Assembly (NCBI GenBank): GCA_903921785.1
Contig: CAIXRH010000171.1
Span: 1 to 50,883, forward strand
DNA length: 50,883 nucleotides
Source: an uncultured Pseudomonadota bacterium
Lineage (GTDB): Bacteria > Myxococcota_A > UBA796 > SXON01
Direction: 5' to 3'
The position numbers and the translations under genes were made by a program. Each line of letters opens with the position of its first letter. Positions within the stretch are counted from its first letter, which is position 1. Shown in pieces: positions 1-9,151 of this stretch. Below the pieces are notes generated by a model that searched no databases, had not been told where the DNA came from, and worked only from the letters and a program-made list of their open reading frames with translations.

Positions 1-314
1 ACGACGCCGACCCTGGGGAGCCCGGCGGCTCGGGTGTGCGGCTTCGCCGCGGAGGCGTGCGGTGCCGAGTCATTCGAGGCACGCGGCCGACAAGGCCGCG
101 AGCACGCCGGAGCCCGGCCGGCGGAGGTCGGCCGCAAAGGCCGACCGTGAGCCGGTCGAAGCCGCGCCAGGTCTTGGCGCAGGAATAGTCGAGAACGACG
201 CCGACCCTGGGGAGCCCGGCGGCTCGGGTGTGCGGCTTCGCCGCGGAGGCGTGCGGTGCCGAGTCATTCGAGGCACGCGGCCGACAAGGCCGCGAGCACG
301 CCGGAGCCCGGCCG
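1..314. repeat. Two identical 120-bp direct repeats (1-120 and 195-314), 194-bp period
   Basis: Bases 1-120 recur without a difference at 195-314. Each copy contains a 7-bp stem with a 5-nt loop (82-100, again at 276-294) and a GC-rich GCGGC-TTC-GCCGC type hairpin. The spacer carries a perfect 8-bp stem with loop GCAAA (126-146). The first copy starts at base 1, so the array may continue to the left. Reading frames run through it, but nothing resembles a protein family. It is the only sequence upstream of lolA, and I see no recognisable promoter in it. It could be an intergenic repeat family or the end of a repetitive gene outside the window. Confidence 0.9.
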
Positions 315-406
315 CGTGGGGTAGGCAGAACGTCAGCGTTCGTCATGGCATCGAAGGAGCCTGCGCCGCCGGCGTACCGCTCGGGCCACCCCGAGGCTTG
401 CTAGCC

Positions 407-1120
407 ATGAAGATGTGGAGTAAACCGCCGTCCCGTCTGGAGGTCCTCTTGCGCTCGTTGCGCTCCCTCGCCGCCGCCGCGCTCGTGGTGCTCGTCGCCG
501 CGCCCGCTGCCGTGTCCGCCGCGCCGCCCGCCGAGCCCAAGACCCTCGCCGAGCTCCTCCCGCTGGTTCAGGCCACGTACAAGGGCGTCACCGCGATCCG
601 GTCCGACTTCGTACAGAGCGCCAAGAACCCCGCCACCGGCGTCGAGTTCAAGGAGAGCGGCCGCATCCTGTTGGAGCGCCCTCGAAAGTACCGGATGGAG
701 ATGGGCCTGCCGCTGACCACGGCGCTCGTCTCCGACGGTACGACCCAGTGGGTCTACTCCGCGCCCGCCAAGCAGGTCACGATGCAGAAGGAGCTCGGCA
801 CTGGCGCAGGTCCGGTCCAGCTCATCGACGATCTCGGTCGCCTCTCCGAGCTGTTCGACGCGACGCTCGCCCCACCCACGACGCCGCCCAAGCCGTTCTA
901 CGTGGTCAGCCTGAAGCCGAAGGTCGCCGGCGCCTACAAGCAGATCGACCTCACGCTCAAGAAGCAGACGTATACGCTCCAGGAGCTGGTGCTCACCGAT
1001 GTGACCGGCGGCGTCACCAAGATGACGTTCAACGGCATGGTGCTCGGCGGGGACATCCCCGACACCCAGTTTACCTTCAAGGCTCCGCCCGGCGTCACCG
1101 TCGTCAACCAGATGCAGTAG
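407..1120 (+). CDS. lolA: Outer-membrane lipoprotein carrier protein LolA
   Basis: This is a 237-residue periplasmic chaperone that accepts lipoproteins released by LolCDE and carries them to the outer membrane. The N-terminus has basic residues followed by a hydrophobic core ending VSAAP (about residues 15-40), a classical Sec signal peptide. The mature part shows family features: an early 'IRSDFVQSA' segment, the 'GRILLERPRKYRM' strand pair, 'SDGTTQWVYSAPAKQV' and a C-terminal 'TFKAPPGVTVV' ending. Length fits LolA. The frame is open back to base 62, but that stretch lies in the repeat array and looks non-coding, so the ATG at 407 just before the signal peptide was chosen (ATG 413 is an alternative). 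The stop codon directly abuts the rimO start, so the two are probably cotranscribed. Its substrates are plausibly the many lipoproteins encoded in this window. Confidence 0.88.
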   Translation: MKMWSKPPSRLEVLLRSLRSLAAAALVVLVAAPAAVSAAPPAEPKTLAELLPLVQATYKGVTAIRSDFVQSAKNPATGVEFKESGRILLERPRKYRMEMGLPLTTALVSDGTTQWVYSAPAKQVTMQKELGTGAGPVQLIDDLGRLSELFDATLAPPTTPPKPFYVVSLKPKVAGAYKQIDLTLKKQTYTLQELVLTDVTGGVTKMTFNGMVLGGDIPDTQFTFKAPPGVTVVNQMQ

Positions 1121-2455
1121 ATGGAGCGCGTCCACCTGGTTTCTCTTGGGTGCCCGAAGAACCGGGTGGACTCCGAAGTGATGGTCGGAAAGCTCCGTCA
1201 GGGAGCGTTCGAGCTCGTCGACTCTCCCGAGGACGCCGACGTCATCGTCGTCAACACGTGCTCGTTCATCCGCCCGGCCACCGAAGAGTCGATCGACACG
1301 GTCCTGGAGATGGCGAAGCTCAAGCACACCGGCCGCGCGAAGAAGCTCGTGGTCACCGGGTGCATGGTGCAGCGCTACGGGAAGAACCTGGAGTTGGAGC
1401 TGCCCGAGGTCGACCACTTCCTGGGCACCGGCGAGTACCACCGTATCGCCGACGTGCTGGAGGCCCGCGAGGGGGAGGCGCCGCGCAGCTACGTCGACAC
1501 GCCGGTTTACCTCCACGACGACACCGCGCCTCGTGTCAACTCGTGGGCGCCGCACTCGGCGTACCTCAAGCTGTCCGAAGGCTGCGACCACAAGTGCGCG
1601 TTCTGCATCATCCCCCAGCTCCGCGGGCGGCTGCGTAGCCGCACGATCCCCTCGCTCGTGACCGAGGCTTCGCGCCTGGCCGACGAGGGTGTCCTCGAGC
1701 TGAACCTGGTCTCGCAGGACAGCACGGCCTACGGCCGGGACCTTGGGGACGGCAGCGACCTCGGCAAGCTCCTCCGCGCCCTGGCCCGTATTGAGAAGCT
1801 CGCCTGGATCCGGCTGCACTATGTGTATCCGCTCGGCGTGCCCGAGGGTGCCCTTCGGGCGCTGGCGGAGGAGCCGAGGCTGCTGAAGTACGTGGACATC
1901 CCGCTCCAGCACGCCTCAGGTCGGATGCTCAAGGCGATGAAGCGCGGGGTGAGCCGGGAAGGCCAGGAGAAGGTGCTCCGCCGCATCCGGGACGCCATTC
2001 CCGGCGTGACGCTCCGCACCACGTTCATCGTTGGCTTCCCCGGTGAGACCGACGCCGACTTCCGCGAGCTCTGCGACTTCGTGGAGGCCGAGCAGTTCGA
2101 TCGTGTGGGCGTGTTCACCTACTCCAACGAGGACGGGGTCCCCGCCGCCGAGCTGACGGGACAGGTCGAGGAGAAGGTGAAGAAGGCGCGCCAGAAGGAG
2201 CTGATGAAGCTTCAGGCCGCGATCTCCAAGAAGAAGCACAAGGCACTGGTGGGGACGGAGCAGATCGTGCTCGTCGATGGCCCGAGCAAGGAGAGCCCGT
2301 TGGTCCTCGTCGGTCGGCTCCCGAGCCAGGCGCCGGACGTCGACGGGCAGGTGTGGCTGTCCGAGACCGACGAGACGGTTCGCCCTGGCCAACTCCGGCG
2401 TGTCCGCTTGACGAAGGCGACCGCCCACGACTTCGTGGGCGAGGTCATCGACTGA
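1121..2455 (+). CDS. rimO: Ribosomal protein S12 methylthiotransferase RimO
   Basis: A 444-residue radical SAM enzyme that methylthiolates the conserved Asp of ribosomal protein S12, using two iron-sulfur clusters. The N-terminal UPF0004 domain has the RimO signature SLGCPKN (Cys 11) with further cluster cysteines near 47 and 81. The radical SAM triad CDHKCAFC lies near residues 155-162 (C-x3-C-x2-C). 'NLVSQDST' and 'RLHYVYP' are typical of RimO rather than MiaB. The last 65 or so residues form a TRAM domain. Length matches the family (about 440). It starts on the base after the lolA stop codon, which implies translational coupling. Its function is unrelated to LolA, so the pairing looks like simple cotranscription. 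Confidence 0.95.
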   Translation: MERVHLVSLGCPKNRVDSEVMVGKLRQGAFELVDSPEDADVIVVNTCSFIRPATEESIDTVLEMAKLKHTGRAKKLVVTGCMVQRYGKNLELELPEVDHFLGTGEYHRIADVLEAREGEAPRSYVDTPVYLHDDTAPRVNSWAPHSAYLKLSEGCDHKCAFCIIPQLRGRLRSRTIPSLVTEASRLADEGVLELNLVSQDSTAYGRDLGDGSDLGKLLRALARIEKLAWIRLHYVYPLGVPEGALRALAEEPRLLKYVDIPLQHASGRMLKAMKRGVSREGQEKVLRRIRDAIPGVTLRTTFIVGFPGETDADFRELCDFVEAEQFDRVGVFTYSNEDGVPAAELTGQVEEKVKKARQKELMKLQAAISKKKHKALVGTEQIVLVDGPSKESPLVLVGRLPSQAPDVDGQVWLSETDETVRPGQLRRVRLTKATAHDFVGEVID

Positions 2456-2540
2456 ACGGTTGCACGGAGGCTCGTAACGTGGCAGAAGGGCGGCCCCACG
2501 TCTGGGCCCTCTCGGCCCGGCTCGCCCTGGAAAACGATCC

Positions 2541-4634
<2,094 letters not shown>

Positions 4635-4638
4635 TCTT

Positions 4639-4678
4639 CCGCGCTCACCGTTCCTTTACGGGAGTGGAAAGAGCGCGG
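4639..4678 (+). terminator. Stem-loop after hppA
   Basis: The 8-bp perfect inverted repeat CCGCGCTC (4639-4646) / GAGCGCGG (4671-4678) begins five bases past the hppA stop codon. The 24-nt loop has no T-tract after it, so this is either a factor-independent terminator of the GC-hairpin kind or an mRNA-stabilising structure. Confidence 0.45.
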
Positions 4679-4779
4679 TGGAGCGATGGAATCTCGGCAG
4701 CCCCGGCAGTACCCTGAACTCTCTTGTAGGTAGGGGGCTGCGTCGGGCCGGTGACGTGGTAGATTCCAGGCGGTGACTG

Positions 4780-4796
4780 CTCCCCGCAAGGGGGAG
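4780..4796. other. GC-rich hairpin in the hppA-exbB intergenic region
   Basis: CTCCCC (4780-4785) pairs with GGGGAG (4791-4796) across a 5-nt loop. It lies between hppA and the predicted exbB promoter. No T-tract follows. It may be a second terminator hairpin for hppA. Apart from this and the stem-loop after hppA, I see nothing else in 4635-4815. Confidence 0.3.
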
Positions 4797-4822
4797 TGTG
4801 CTCACGGCGCGGCAGCGTTGAC

Positions 4823-4851
4823 TTGACCGACTCCCTTCAGGGGGTCACATT
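4823..4851 (+). promoter_or_regulatory. Candidate promoter of the exbB-exbD operon with palindromic spacer
   Basis: TTGACC (4823-4828) is followed by a 17-bp spacer and CACATT (4846-4851), a reasonable -35 and a weak -10. The spacer is almost wholly a 7-bp inverted repeat, GACTCCC (4829-4835) and GGGGGTC (4840-4846), with one G-T mismatch. A dyad placed there is where a repressor or activator could bind. ExbB begins 48 bp downstream. Confidence 0.4.
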
Positions 4852-4899
4852 CCCCGACTTCCGACGGTTCGGCAGAGCTGGTCTACGGATGGAGAGTGC

Positions 4900-5562
4900 A
4901 TGCAAGGTGTGATTCAGTTCTTCCAGGCTGGCGGCAAGTTCATGGTGCTCAACATCTTCATGGTGGCGTTCGCGCTTGCCGTGATTGTGGAGCGCACGTA
5001 CTCGCTGTTCATGAGCTACGGAATCAACGACAAGCCGTTCGTGGCCGCGGTCGACCGGTATCTCCAGGCGGGGAACATTGAGGCCGCCGCCAAGGTGTGC
5101 TCTCAAAGCCCGTCGCCGGCGCTCTCTCGGGCCACCCGAAATCTCCTCAAGCTCTTCCGCAACGGCATGGAGAGCCCCATGCTGGCGGTGGAAGAGTCGC
5201 TGATGGAGGTCAAGCCCCTGGTCATGGCGCGCGTGGGCTGGCTGTGGGCCATCGCGAACATCGCCACCCTGATCGGGCTGGTCGGCACCGTGAACGGCCT
5301 GATCGGCACGTTCGCCGCCATCGGTCCGCTCCCCGCCGAAGAGAAGGCCCAGAAGCTCTCGGAGGGTATCTCCGAGGCGATGAACAACACCCTCTTCGGC
5401 CTCAGCATCGCCGTGTTCTGCATCTTCGCGCACCTGGTGCTCAACAACCAGGTGGTGAAGATCGTCGAGAAGACCGAGCACGCGCTGTTCCACTTCGTCA
5501 ACGTGCACGCCCAGTACCGCAGCGGCTTCCGCCCGGCTGAGGGCGAGCAGAAGAAGGCGTAG
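4900..5562 (+). CDS. MotA/TolQ/ExbB proton channel family protein
   Basis: A 220-residue inner-membrane channel subunit that, with ExbD/TolR partners, converts proton flow into force on the cell envelope. A first transmembrane segment lies at about residues 14-32 (FMVLNIFMVAFALAVIVE). A cytoplasmic loop contains the ExbB-like 'AAKVCSQSPSPALSRATRNLL'. The conserved pore pair follows: 'ATLIGLVGTVNGLIGTFAAIG' near 125-145 and 'SEAMNNTLFGLSIAVFCIFAHLVLNNQV' near 160-190. Length is typical. The ATG at 4900 has GGAGAG just upstream. exbD begins three bases past the stop codon. No TonB, TolA or Pal gene is nearby, so I cannot assign Tol versus TonB function; gliding or energised uptake systems also use such units. 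Confidence 0.9.
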   Translation: MQGVIQFFQAGGKFMVLNIFMVAFALAVIVERTYSLFMSYGINDKPFVAAVDRYLQAGNIEAAAKVCSQSPSPALSRATRNLLKLFRNGMESPMLAVEESLMEVKPLVMARVGWLWAIANIATLIGLVGTVNGLIGTFAAIGPLPAEEKAQKLSEGISEAMNNTLFGLSIAVFCIFAHLVLNNQVVKIVEKTEHALFHFVNVHAQYRSGFRPAEGEQKKA

Positions 5563-5565
5563 CCG

Positions 5566-6030
5566 ATGGCCGGTGGCGGAGGCGGCACCGAGGACCTCAA
5601 CCTCGTCCCGTACCTCGACATCATGGTGAACCTGATCATGTTCATGGTCACGGTCACCGCGTACATCGTGCAGCTGAAACAAGCGCCGATCATCGCCCCC
5701 ACCTACGGGTCGGGCGGCGGCGGCGGTGATCAGAAGCCGTTCCTCACCGTGGCGATCGGCACCACGCAGATGCAGATCCTCGGAGGAAGCTCCGGAGGGA
5801 ACGGCGCTGGCGGCGCGGAGACCATCAAGAAAGGCGACTGGGCGAAGCTCAACTCCCGGCTCAAGCAGCTCAAGGACACGGTGCCGAACCTCGCGGACAA
5901 CCTCGTGGTTTCGGCGGACCGCGCGGTGCCCTACAAGGAAGTGATCAAGGCGATGGATGCGGTGCGTCTGGATGTGTCGGGCCAGCCGCTGTTCCCCAAC
6001 GTCACGTTGGCCACCGTGGTGAACAAATGA
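5566..6030 (+). CDS. ExbD/TolR family biopolymer transport protein (first copy)
   Basis: A 154-residue single-pass inner-membrane protein. The N-terminus 'GTEDLNLVPYLDIMVNLIMFMVTVTAYIV' (about residues 6-34) carries the ExbD/TolR signature with the membrane Asp expected to relay protons. The periplasmic domain follows, with an unusual Gly/Ser-rich insertion (residues 46-50 and 72-84) before the conserved '...LVVSADRAVPYKEVIKAMDAVR' segment near 120-140. It sits three bases after exbB and overlaps the next exbD by four bases (ATGA), so the three are one translational unit. Two different ExbD-like partners for one ExbB is common in myxobacterial and other deltaproteobacterial operons. Confidence 0.88.
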   Translation: MAGGGGGTEDLNLVPYLDIMVNLIMFMVTVTAYIVQLKQAPIIAPTYGSGGGGGDQKPFLTVAIGTTQMQILGGSSGGNGAGGAETIKKGDWAKLNSRLKQLKDTVPNLADNLVVSADRAVPYKEVIKAMDAVRLDVSGQPLFPNVTLATVVNK

Positions 6031-6560
6031 GCGTCGACGCCAAGGAGTCTCGGCTCGTCGATGACGAGATGCTCCTCCGCCGCCGGCGGCACCGCAAGAT
6101 CGACGGGGGCATCGAGGGCCTGAACCTCACCGCGATGATGGACATCATGACCATCATCTTGGTGTTCCTCATCAAGCAGTATGAGTCGGCGCCCGACAAC
6201 ATCACGCTCACCGACGACCTGATGCCGCCGAAGAGCTCCACGCCCGACGAGCTGGAGCCGGCGGTCACGCTCACGCTCTCCCAGGGCGCCGTTCTGCTCG
6301 ACGGGATCAAGGTTTTCGGGCTGGTGAACCACCAGCCGGACACGGCGGACGGATGGGGCGCCCTCGGCAAGGCCCTGAGCGTGCGGCGCGATCAGCTCAA
6401 GATGATCGAGAAGGCATCCGGTAAGCCGTTCGACGGCGCGCTTCGGGTGATCGCCGACGAGAACACCCCCTACGACACCGTCAGCCAGGTGCTCCTGCAG
6501 GCGGGTCGCGAGCAGTTCACCAAGTTCAAGCTCATCCTGCAGGCCGGGGGCTCGAAGTAG
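6027..6560 (+). CDS. ExbD/TolR family biopolymer transport protein (second copy)
   Basis: A 177-residue paralog of the preceding protein. A basic cytoplasmic stretch (LLRRRRHRK, about residues 16-24) is followed by 'GLNLTAMMDIMTIILVFLIKQY' (31-52), the transmembrane helix with the conserved Asp in 'MMDIMT'. The periplasmic part ends in the usual 'GALRVIADENTPYDTVSQVLLQAG' fold segment. It is divergent from the first copy (longer, no glycine-rich insertion), which suggests the two form a heteromeric partner pair rather than a recent duplication. The start overlaps the upstream stop as ATGA. The next gene downstream has its own -10-like element. Confidence 0.88.
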   Translation: MSVDAKESRLVDDEMLLRRRRHRKIDGGIEGLNLTAMMDIMTIILVFLIKQYESAPDNITLTDDLMPPKSSTPDELEPAVTLTLSQGAVLLDGIKVFGLVNHQPDTADGWGALGKALSVRRDQLKMIEKASGKPFDGALRVIADENTPYDTVSQVLLQAGREQFTKFKLILQAGGSK

Positions 6561-6594
6561 CTTCAGGTTTTGCGCGGCGCGGCGCTGGCCGCGC

Positions 6595-6600
6595 TACACT
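6595..6600 (+). promoter_or_regulatory. Candidate -10 element for the lipoprotein gene at 6625
   Basis: TACACT preceded by GC stands out in GC-rich DNA, 24 nt before the chosen ATG. A TTGCGC (6570-6575) lies 19 bp upstream as a weak -35. GAAGGAGA (6613-6620) is a good ribosome binding site. Confidence 0.4.
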
Positions 6601-6624
6601 GGCGTGGTCGACGAAGGAGATGGG

Positions 6625-7056
6625 ATGACGATGGTCCTGTGGTTGGCGATCGGCTGCGGTAGCGACGGCCTGATCAAGGAGCCGAACGTCAACGGCGGCA
6701 ACGACACGAGCTTCAACGAGGGCGACACGTCGCCCCCCGAGATCCTCTTCGAGGCGCTCGATGGGAACCAGCCCGGCGGCGAGCCCGTCGTGATGGACGC
6801 CACGATCACCGACGAGGGCAACGGCGTGTTCATCGCCACGCTCTACTACCGGAACGAGACGGACAGCAGCAAGGACTGGAAGAGCATCGGCTTCGTCCCC
6901 GGCGCGGCCGAGGGCGAATACACCGCCACCATCCCGGCCGACGCGCAGCACTCCAGCGGCATGTGGTACTACCTCTTCGCGTCCGACGGCGCGAACGAGA
7001 CCACGTCGCCGGAGCAGGGCCCGGATTCGCCGTACCACTTCGGCTACACCGACTGA
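6625..7056 (+). CDS. Small predicted lipoprotein, function unknown
   Basis: A 143-residue secreted protein. It starts MTMVLWLAIGC, a very short signal whose lipobox places the lipidated Cys at residue 11. The mature part is acidic, has a low-complexity linker (NGGNDTSFNEGDTSPP) and then a beta-rich domain. That domain ('MDATITDEGNGVFIATLYYRN' ... 'YYLFASDGANETTSPEQG') resembles the Ig-like/fibronectin-type comparative domains seen in secreted bacterial proteins. ATG 6625 was preferred to GTG 6604 because GAAGGAGA lies just before it and because it places the hydrophobic stretch at the N-terminus. It follows the ExbB-ExbD-ExbD genes by 64 bp with its own candidate promoter. It may be an accessory of that motor, but nothing in the sequence proves it. 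7057-7302 downstream shows no convincing gene. Confidence 0.7.
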   Translation: MTMVLWLAIGCGSDGLIKEPNVNGGNDTSFNEGDTSPPEILFEALDGNQPGGEPVVMDATITDEGNGVFIATLYYRNETDSSKDWKSIGFVPGAAEGEYTATIPADAQHSSGMWYYLFASDGANETTSPEQGPDSPYHFGYTD

Positions 7057-7302
7057 GCTGCGGCTGGCGCTTGAGCGGGCGGCCCTAGCGGTCGCACGTA
7101 CTCGGACTCGCCTCGGCGTTGCTGCTTGCGCTGGGGATGTACGTTGCTTCGGTGCGGCGCCGTGCCAGTGCCCGTCGGACCGCGAAGGACGGAAGCGGAG
7201 CGCTGACGGTCGTTGCGCCTGAGACGGGTGTGGCCGGGAACGACGTGGTCTGGCGCCCTGATGAGGACGCCAGCCATGGTCGGCATCGCCAGCGCGAACG
7301 CC

Positions 7303-8154
7303 CTACTTGATGCGGCGGAGCTTCATCTGGACGTCGCCCGTCCAGTGGTTGGCGAAGCCGCGCACGCAGAGATCGAGGTAACGCTCGTAGTCGTCGTAGA
7401 GCGCATTTCCCCAGGTTTCCCGGATGTAGGCTTCGTGCAGCCGCATGCGGCGGAGCCACTCGGCGGTGGTGCGGCCGTAATCCTCGCGGCGGGTGTGGAT
7501 CTCGCGGATCTCCCAGTTCGGGTTTACCGCGGCGACCAGCTCCTCGAGACGCGGGTTGCGCCCGCCGGGGAAGATGACGTCGGCGGTGAACTGCAGGTCC
7601 AAAAGGTCCTGGCGGGTGCGCGGGATGCGGTTGGTGAGGATCGCCTGGAACCCGAAGTGCGCGCCCGGCTCGACCCACTCCGCGAGCTTGTTGAAGTAGC
7701 TGCGGTAGATGTCGATCGCCTTGCCCTCACGCGCCTGGGCGGGTGAGCACAGGTGGTCGATCATCTCGATGGAGACCAGGCCGTCGTAGGGCTCTGCCGG
7801 CTTCCAGTCGCGGTAGTCGCAGATGTGGATGGCCGACCCAGGGAGCCTCCGCGCGAGGGACCACTCGGCCTGCGCCGTGGAGAGCGTGACGCCCTCGGCA
7901 CGCCGGATGCCACGGCGGACGCAATAGTCGAGCATCGACCCCCAGCCGCAGCCGATGTCGAGCACCGACTTGTCGGGGCCGAGCTCGGCGAAGTCGTACA
8001 GGATGCGCGCCTTGTTCTCCTGCGCATCCTCCAGCGACTGATCGGCGGACTGGAACACCGCGCTGGTGTAGTGCATGTTTTCATCGAGCCACAGCTTGAA
8101 GAACTCGTTGGAGACGCTGTAGCTGACGTCGATCTCGGCTTGCGTGGAGGTCAT
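7303..8154 (-). CDS. Cyclopropane-fatty-acyl-phospholipid synthase family SAM methyltransferase
   Basis: A 283-residue class I SAM-dependent methyltransferase of the mycolic-acid cyclopropane synthase family. The N-terminal 'YSVSNEFFKLWLDENMHYTSA' (about 11-31) is the classic family opening (Y-x-x-x-N-F-x-x-x-W-L). The SAM motif VLDIGCGWGSMLDY lies near 63-76, followed by GVTLSTAQ and 'SIEMIDHL', where most CFA synthases have EH. The family modifies unsaturated acyl chains in phospholipids; some members instead methylate polyketides or other lipids. It is shorter than E. coli Cfa because the N-terminal lipid-anchoring domain is absent, closer to mycobacterial CmaA/MmaA. It lies 54 bp downstream of murB on the same strand and may share its transcript. 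Confidence 0.85.
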   Translation of the reverse strand: MTSTQAEIDVSYSVSNEFFKLWLDENMHYTSAVFQSADQSLEDAQENKARILYDFAELGPDKSVLDIGCGWGSMLDYCVRRGIRRAEGVTLSTAQAEWSLARRLPGSAIHICDYRDWKPAEPYDGLVSIEMIDHLCSPAQAREGKAIDIYRSYFNKLAEWVEPGAHFGFQAILTNRIPRTRQDLLDLQFTADVIFPGGRNPRLEELVAAVNPNWEIREIHTRREDYGRTTAEWLRRMRLHEAYIRETWGNALYDDYERYLDLCVRGFANHWTGDVQMKLRRIK

Positions 8155-8208
8155 CGGCGGGGCCTCGGAGGGAGACGGCGAGCTAACCGGAAACCGCCGC
8201 GGGCGCCG

Positions 8209-9081
8209 CTACTCTGGCAGCGGCCACACGCCCTCGGGCCACTCCCCAAGAACGTGGACCTCAGGGATCAGGTGCACGCCGTGCTCACGCCGCACCGTGT
8301 CCCAGGCAGTGCGGATGCAGGTCATGACGTCCGCCGCGGTGGCGCCTCCGAGGTTCACGATGAAATTGCCGTGTTTGTCGCTGATGGAGGCGCCGCCGTG
8401 CCGCCAGCCTTTCAGCCCGCACGACTCGATGAGCCGCCCGGCGTAGTCCCCGGGCGGGTTGCGGAAGACGCTGCCGCAGCTCGGCAGGTCGAGCGGCTGG
8501 GTGGCCTTGCGGCGCAGGAGGTGCTCCGCGATCTTGGCTCGTTCTTCGCCGACTCCGGCCCGGGTGCAGCGAAGGTCCGCGGCGACGACCACGAAGCCCT
8601 CGGGCAGGCCGCCCTCCCGGTAGCGCATCGGGAGGTCAGCGCGGGACAGACGCTCGCCGTGAAGTCCGTGGACCGCGAGGAGGCAGGCGGCGATCTCCCC
8701 GAGCGCGGTCCCGGCGTTCATCGCCACGGCCCCGCCCATCGTGCCGGGGACGCCCGCCAGGCAGCCGAGGCCGCCCAAGCCGAGCTTCTCCATGCGCTGG
8801 AGCAGCACAGCGTTGAGCAGGCCGCCGCCCACGCGGAGGGTGACCTCGTCGCCCGACTCGGCGAGCACCATGACGTCGCGGAGGGCGCCGCCGAGGCGCA
8901 CCGTGGTGCCGCGGAGGCCGGCGTCCGGGACCAGGAGGTTGCTCCCGTTGCCGATCACGTGGTCGATCGCGGGGAGCGCGCGGAGCTCCTCCACCGACTC
9001 CGCGATCACGAATCGTTCCAGCGGGCCGCCGACGCGCCAGAAGCCATGCTTCGCCAGCGGCTCGTTCAAGAGGACGCGCAC
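8209..9081 (-). CDS. murB: UDP-N-acetylmuramate dehydrogenase MurB
   Basis: A 290-residue FAD flavoenzyme that reduces UDP-GlcNAc-enolpyruvate to UDP-MurNAc in peptidoglycan synthesis. FAD-binding motifs VIGNGSNLLV and GVPGTMGGAVAMNAG are present. The catalytic Ser segment is PSCGSVFRNP, and the C-terminal catalytic Glu is in 'LIPEVHVLGEW'. The single short insertion pattern fits the shorter type II MurB. The frame is open up to 9192, but the GTG at 9081 was chosen: GGGGGAGA sits upstream, and the N-terminus then begins directly with 'VRVLLNEPLAKHGFWRVGGP', the usual MurB start. It is divergent from the radical SAM gene with 70 bp between the starts. No other mur genes are nearby, unlike the usual dcw cluster placement. 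Confidence 0.93.
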   Translation of the reverse strand: MRVLLNEPLAKHGFWRVGGPLERFVIAESVEELRALPAIDHVIGNGSNLLVPDAGLRGTTVRLGGALRDVMVLAESGDEVTLRVGGGLLNAVLLQRMEKLGLGGLGCLAGVPGTMGGAVAMNAGTALGEIAACLLAVHGLHGERLSRADLPMRYREGGLPEGFVVVAADLRCTRAGVGEERAKIAEHLLRRKATQPLDLPSCGSVFRNPPGDYAGRLIESCGLKGWRHGGASISDKHGNFIVNLGGATAADVMTCIRTAWDTVRREHGVHLIPEVHVLGEWPEGVWPLPE

Positions 9082-9138
9082 GGACCGTCTCCCCCGCCCT
9101 CGTAGCCCGCCCGACACGCGCCGGCCGGGCGGTCCGGC

Positions 9139-9144
9139 TATGGT
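9139..9144 (+). promoter_or_regulatory. Candidate -10 element for the radical SAM gene
   Basis: TATGGT preceded by GC lies only seven bases before the ATG at 9152, so transcription would start at or beside the start codon. No convincing -35 is visible. Confidence 0.4.
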
Positions 9145-9151
9145 CCCCACG

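Noticed and set aside
1-314. CRISPR array
   Set aside because: Only two long repeats with a 74-bp spacer and internal hairpins; no short regular repeats and no cas gene.
62-406. 115-codon N-terminal extension of lolA
   Set aside because: It runs through the direct repeats, is Arg/Gly-rich, and would bury the signal peptide inside the protein.
7119-7310. Short open frame between the lipoprotein and the methyltransferase gene
   Set aside because: 63 codons, basic and low-complexity after a short hydrophobic start, running into the next gene's 3' end; no ribosome binding site. A minus-strand frame there is equally unconvincing.
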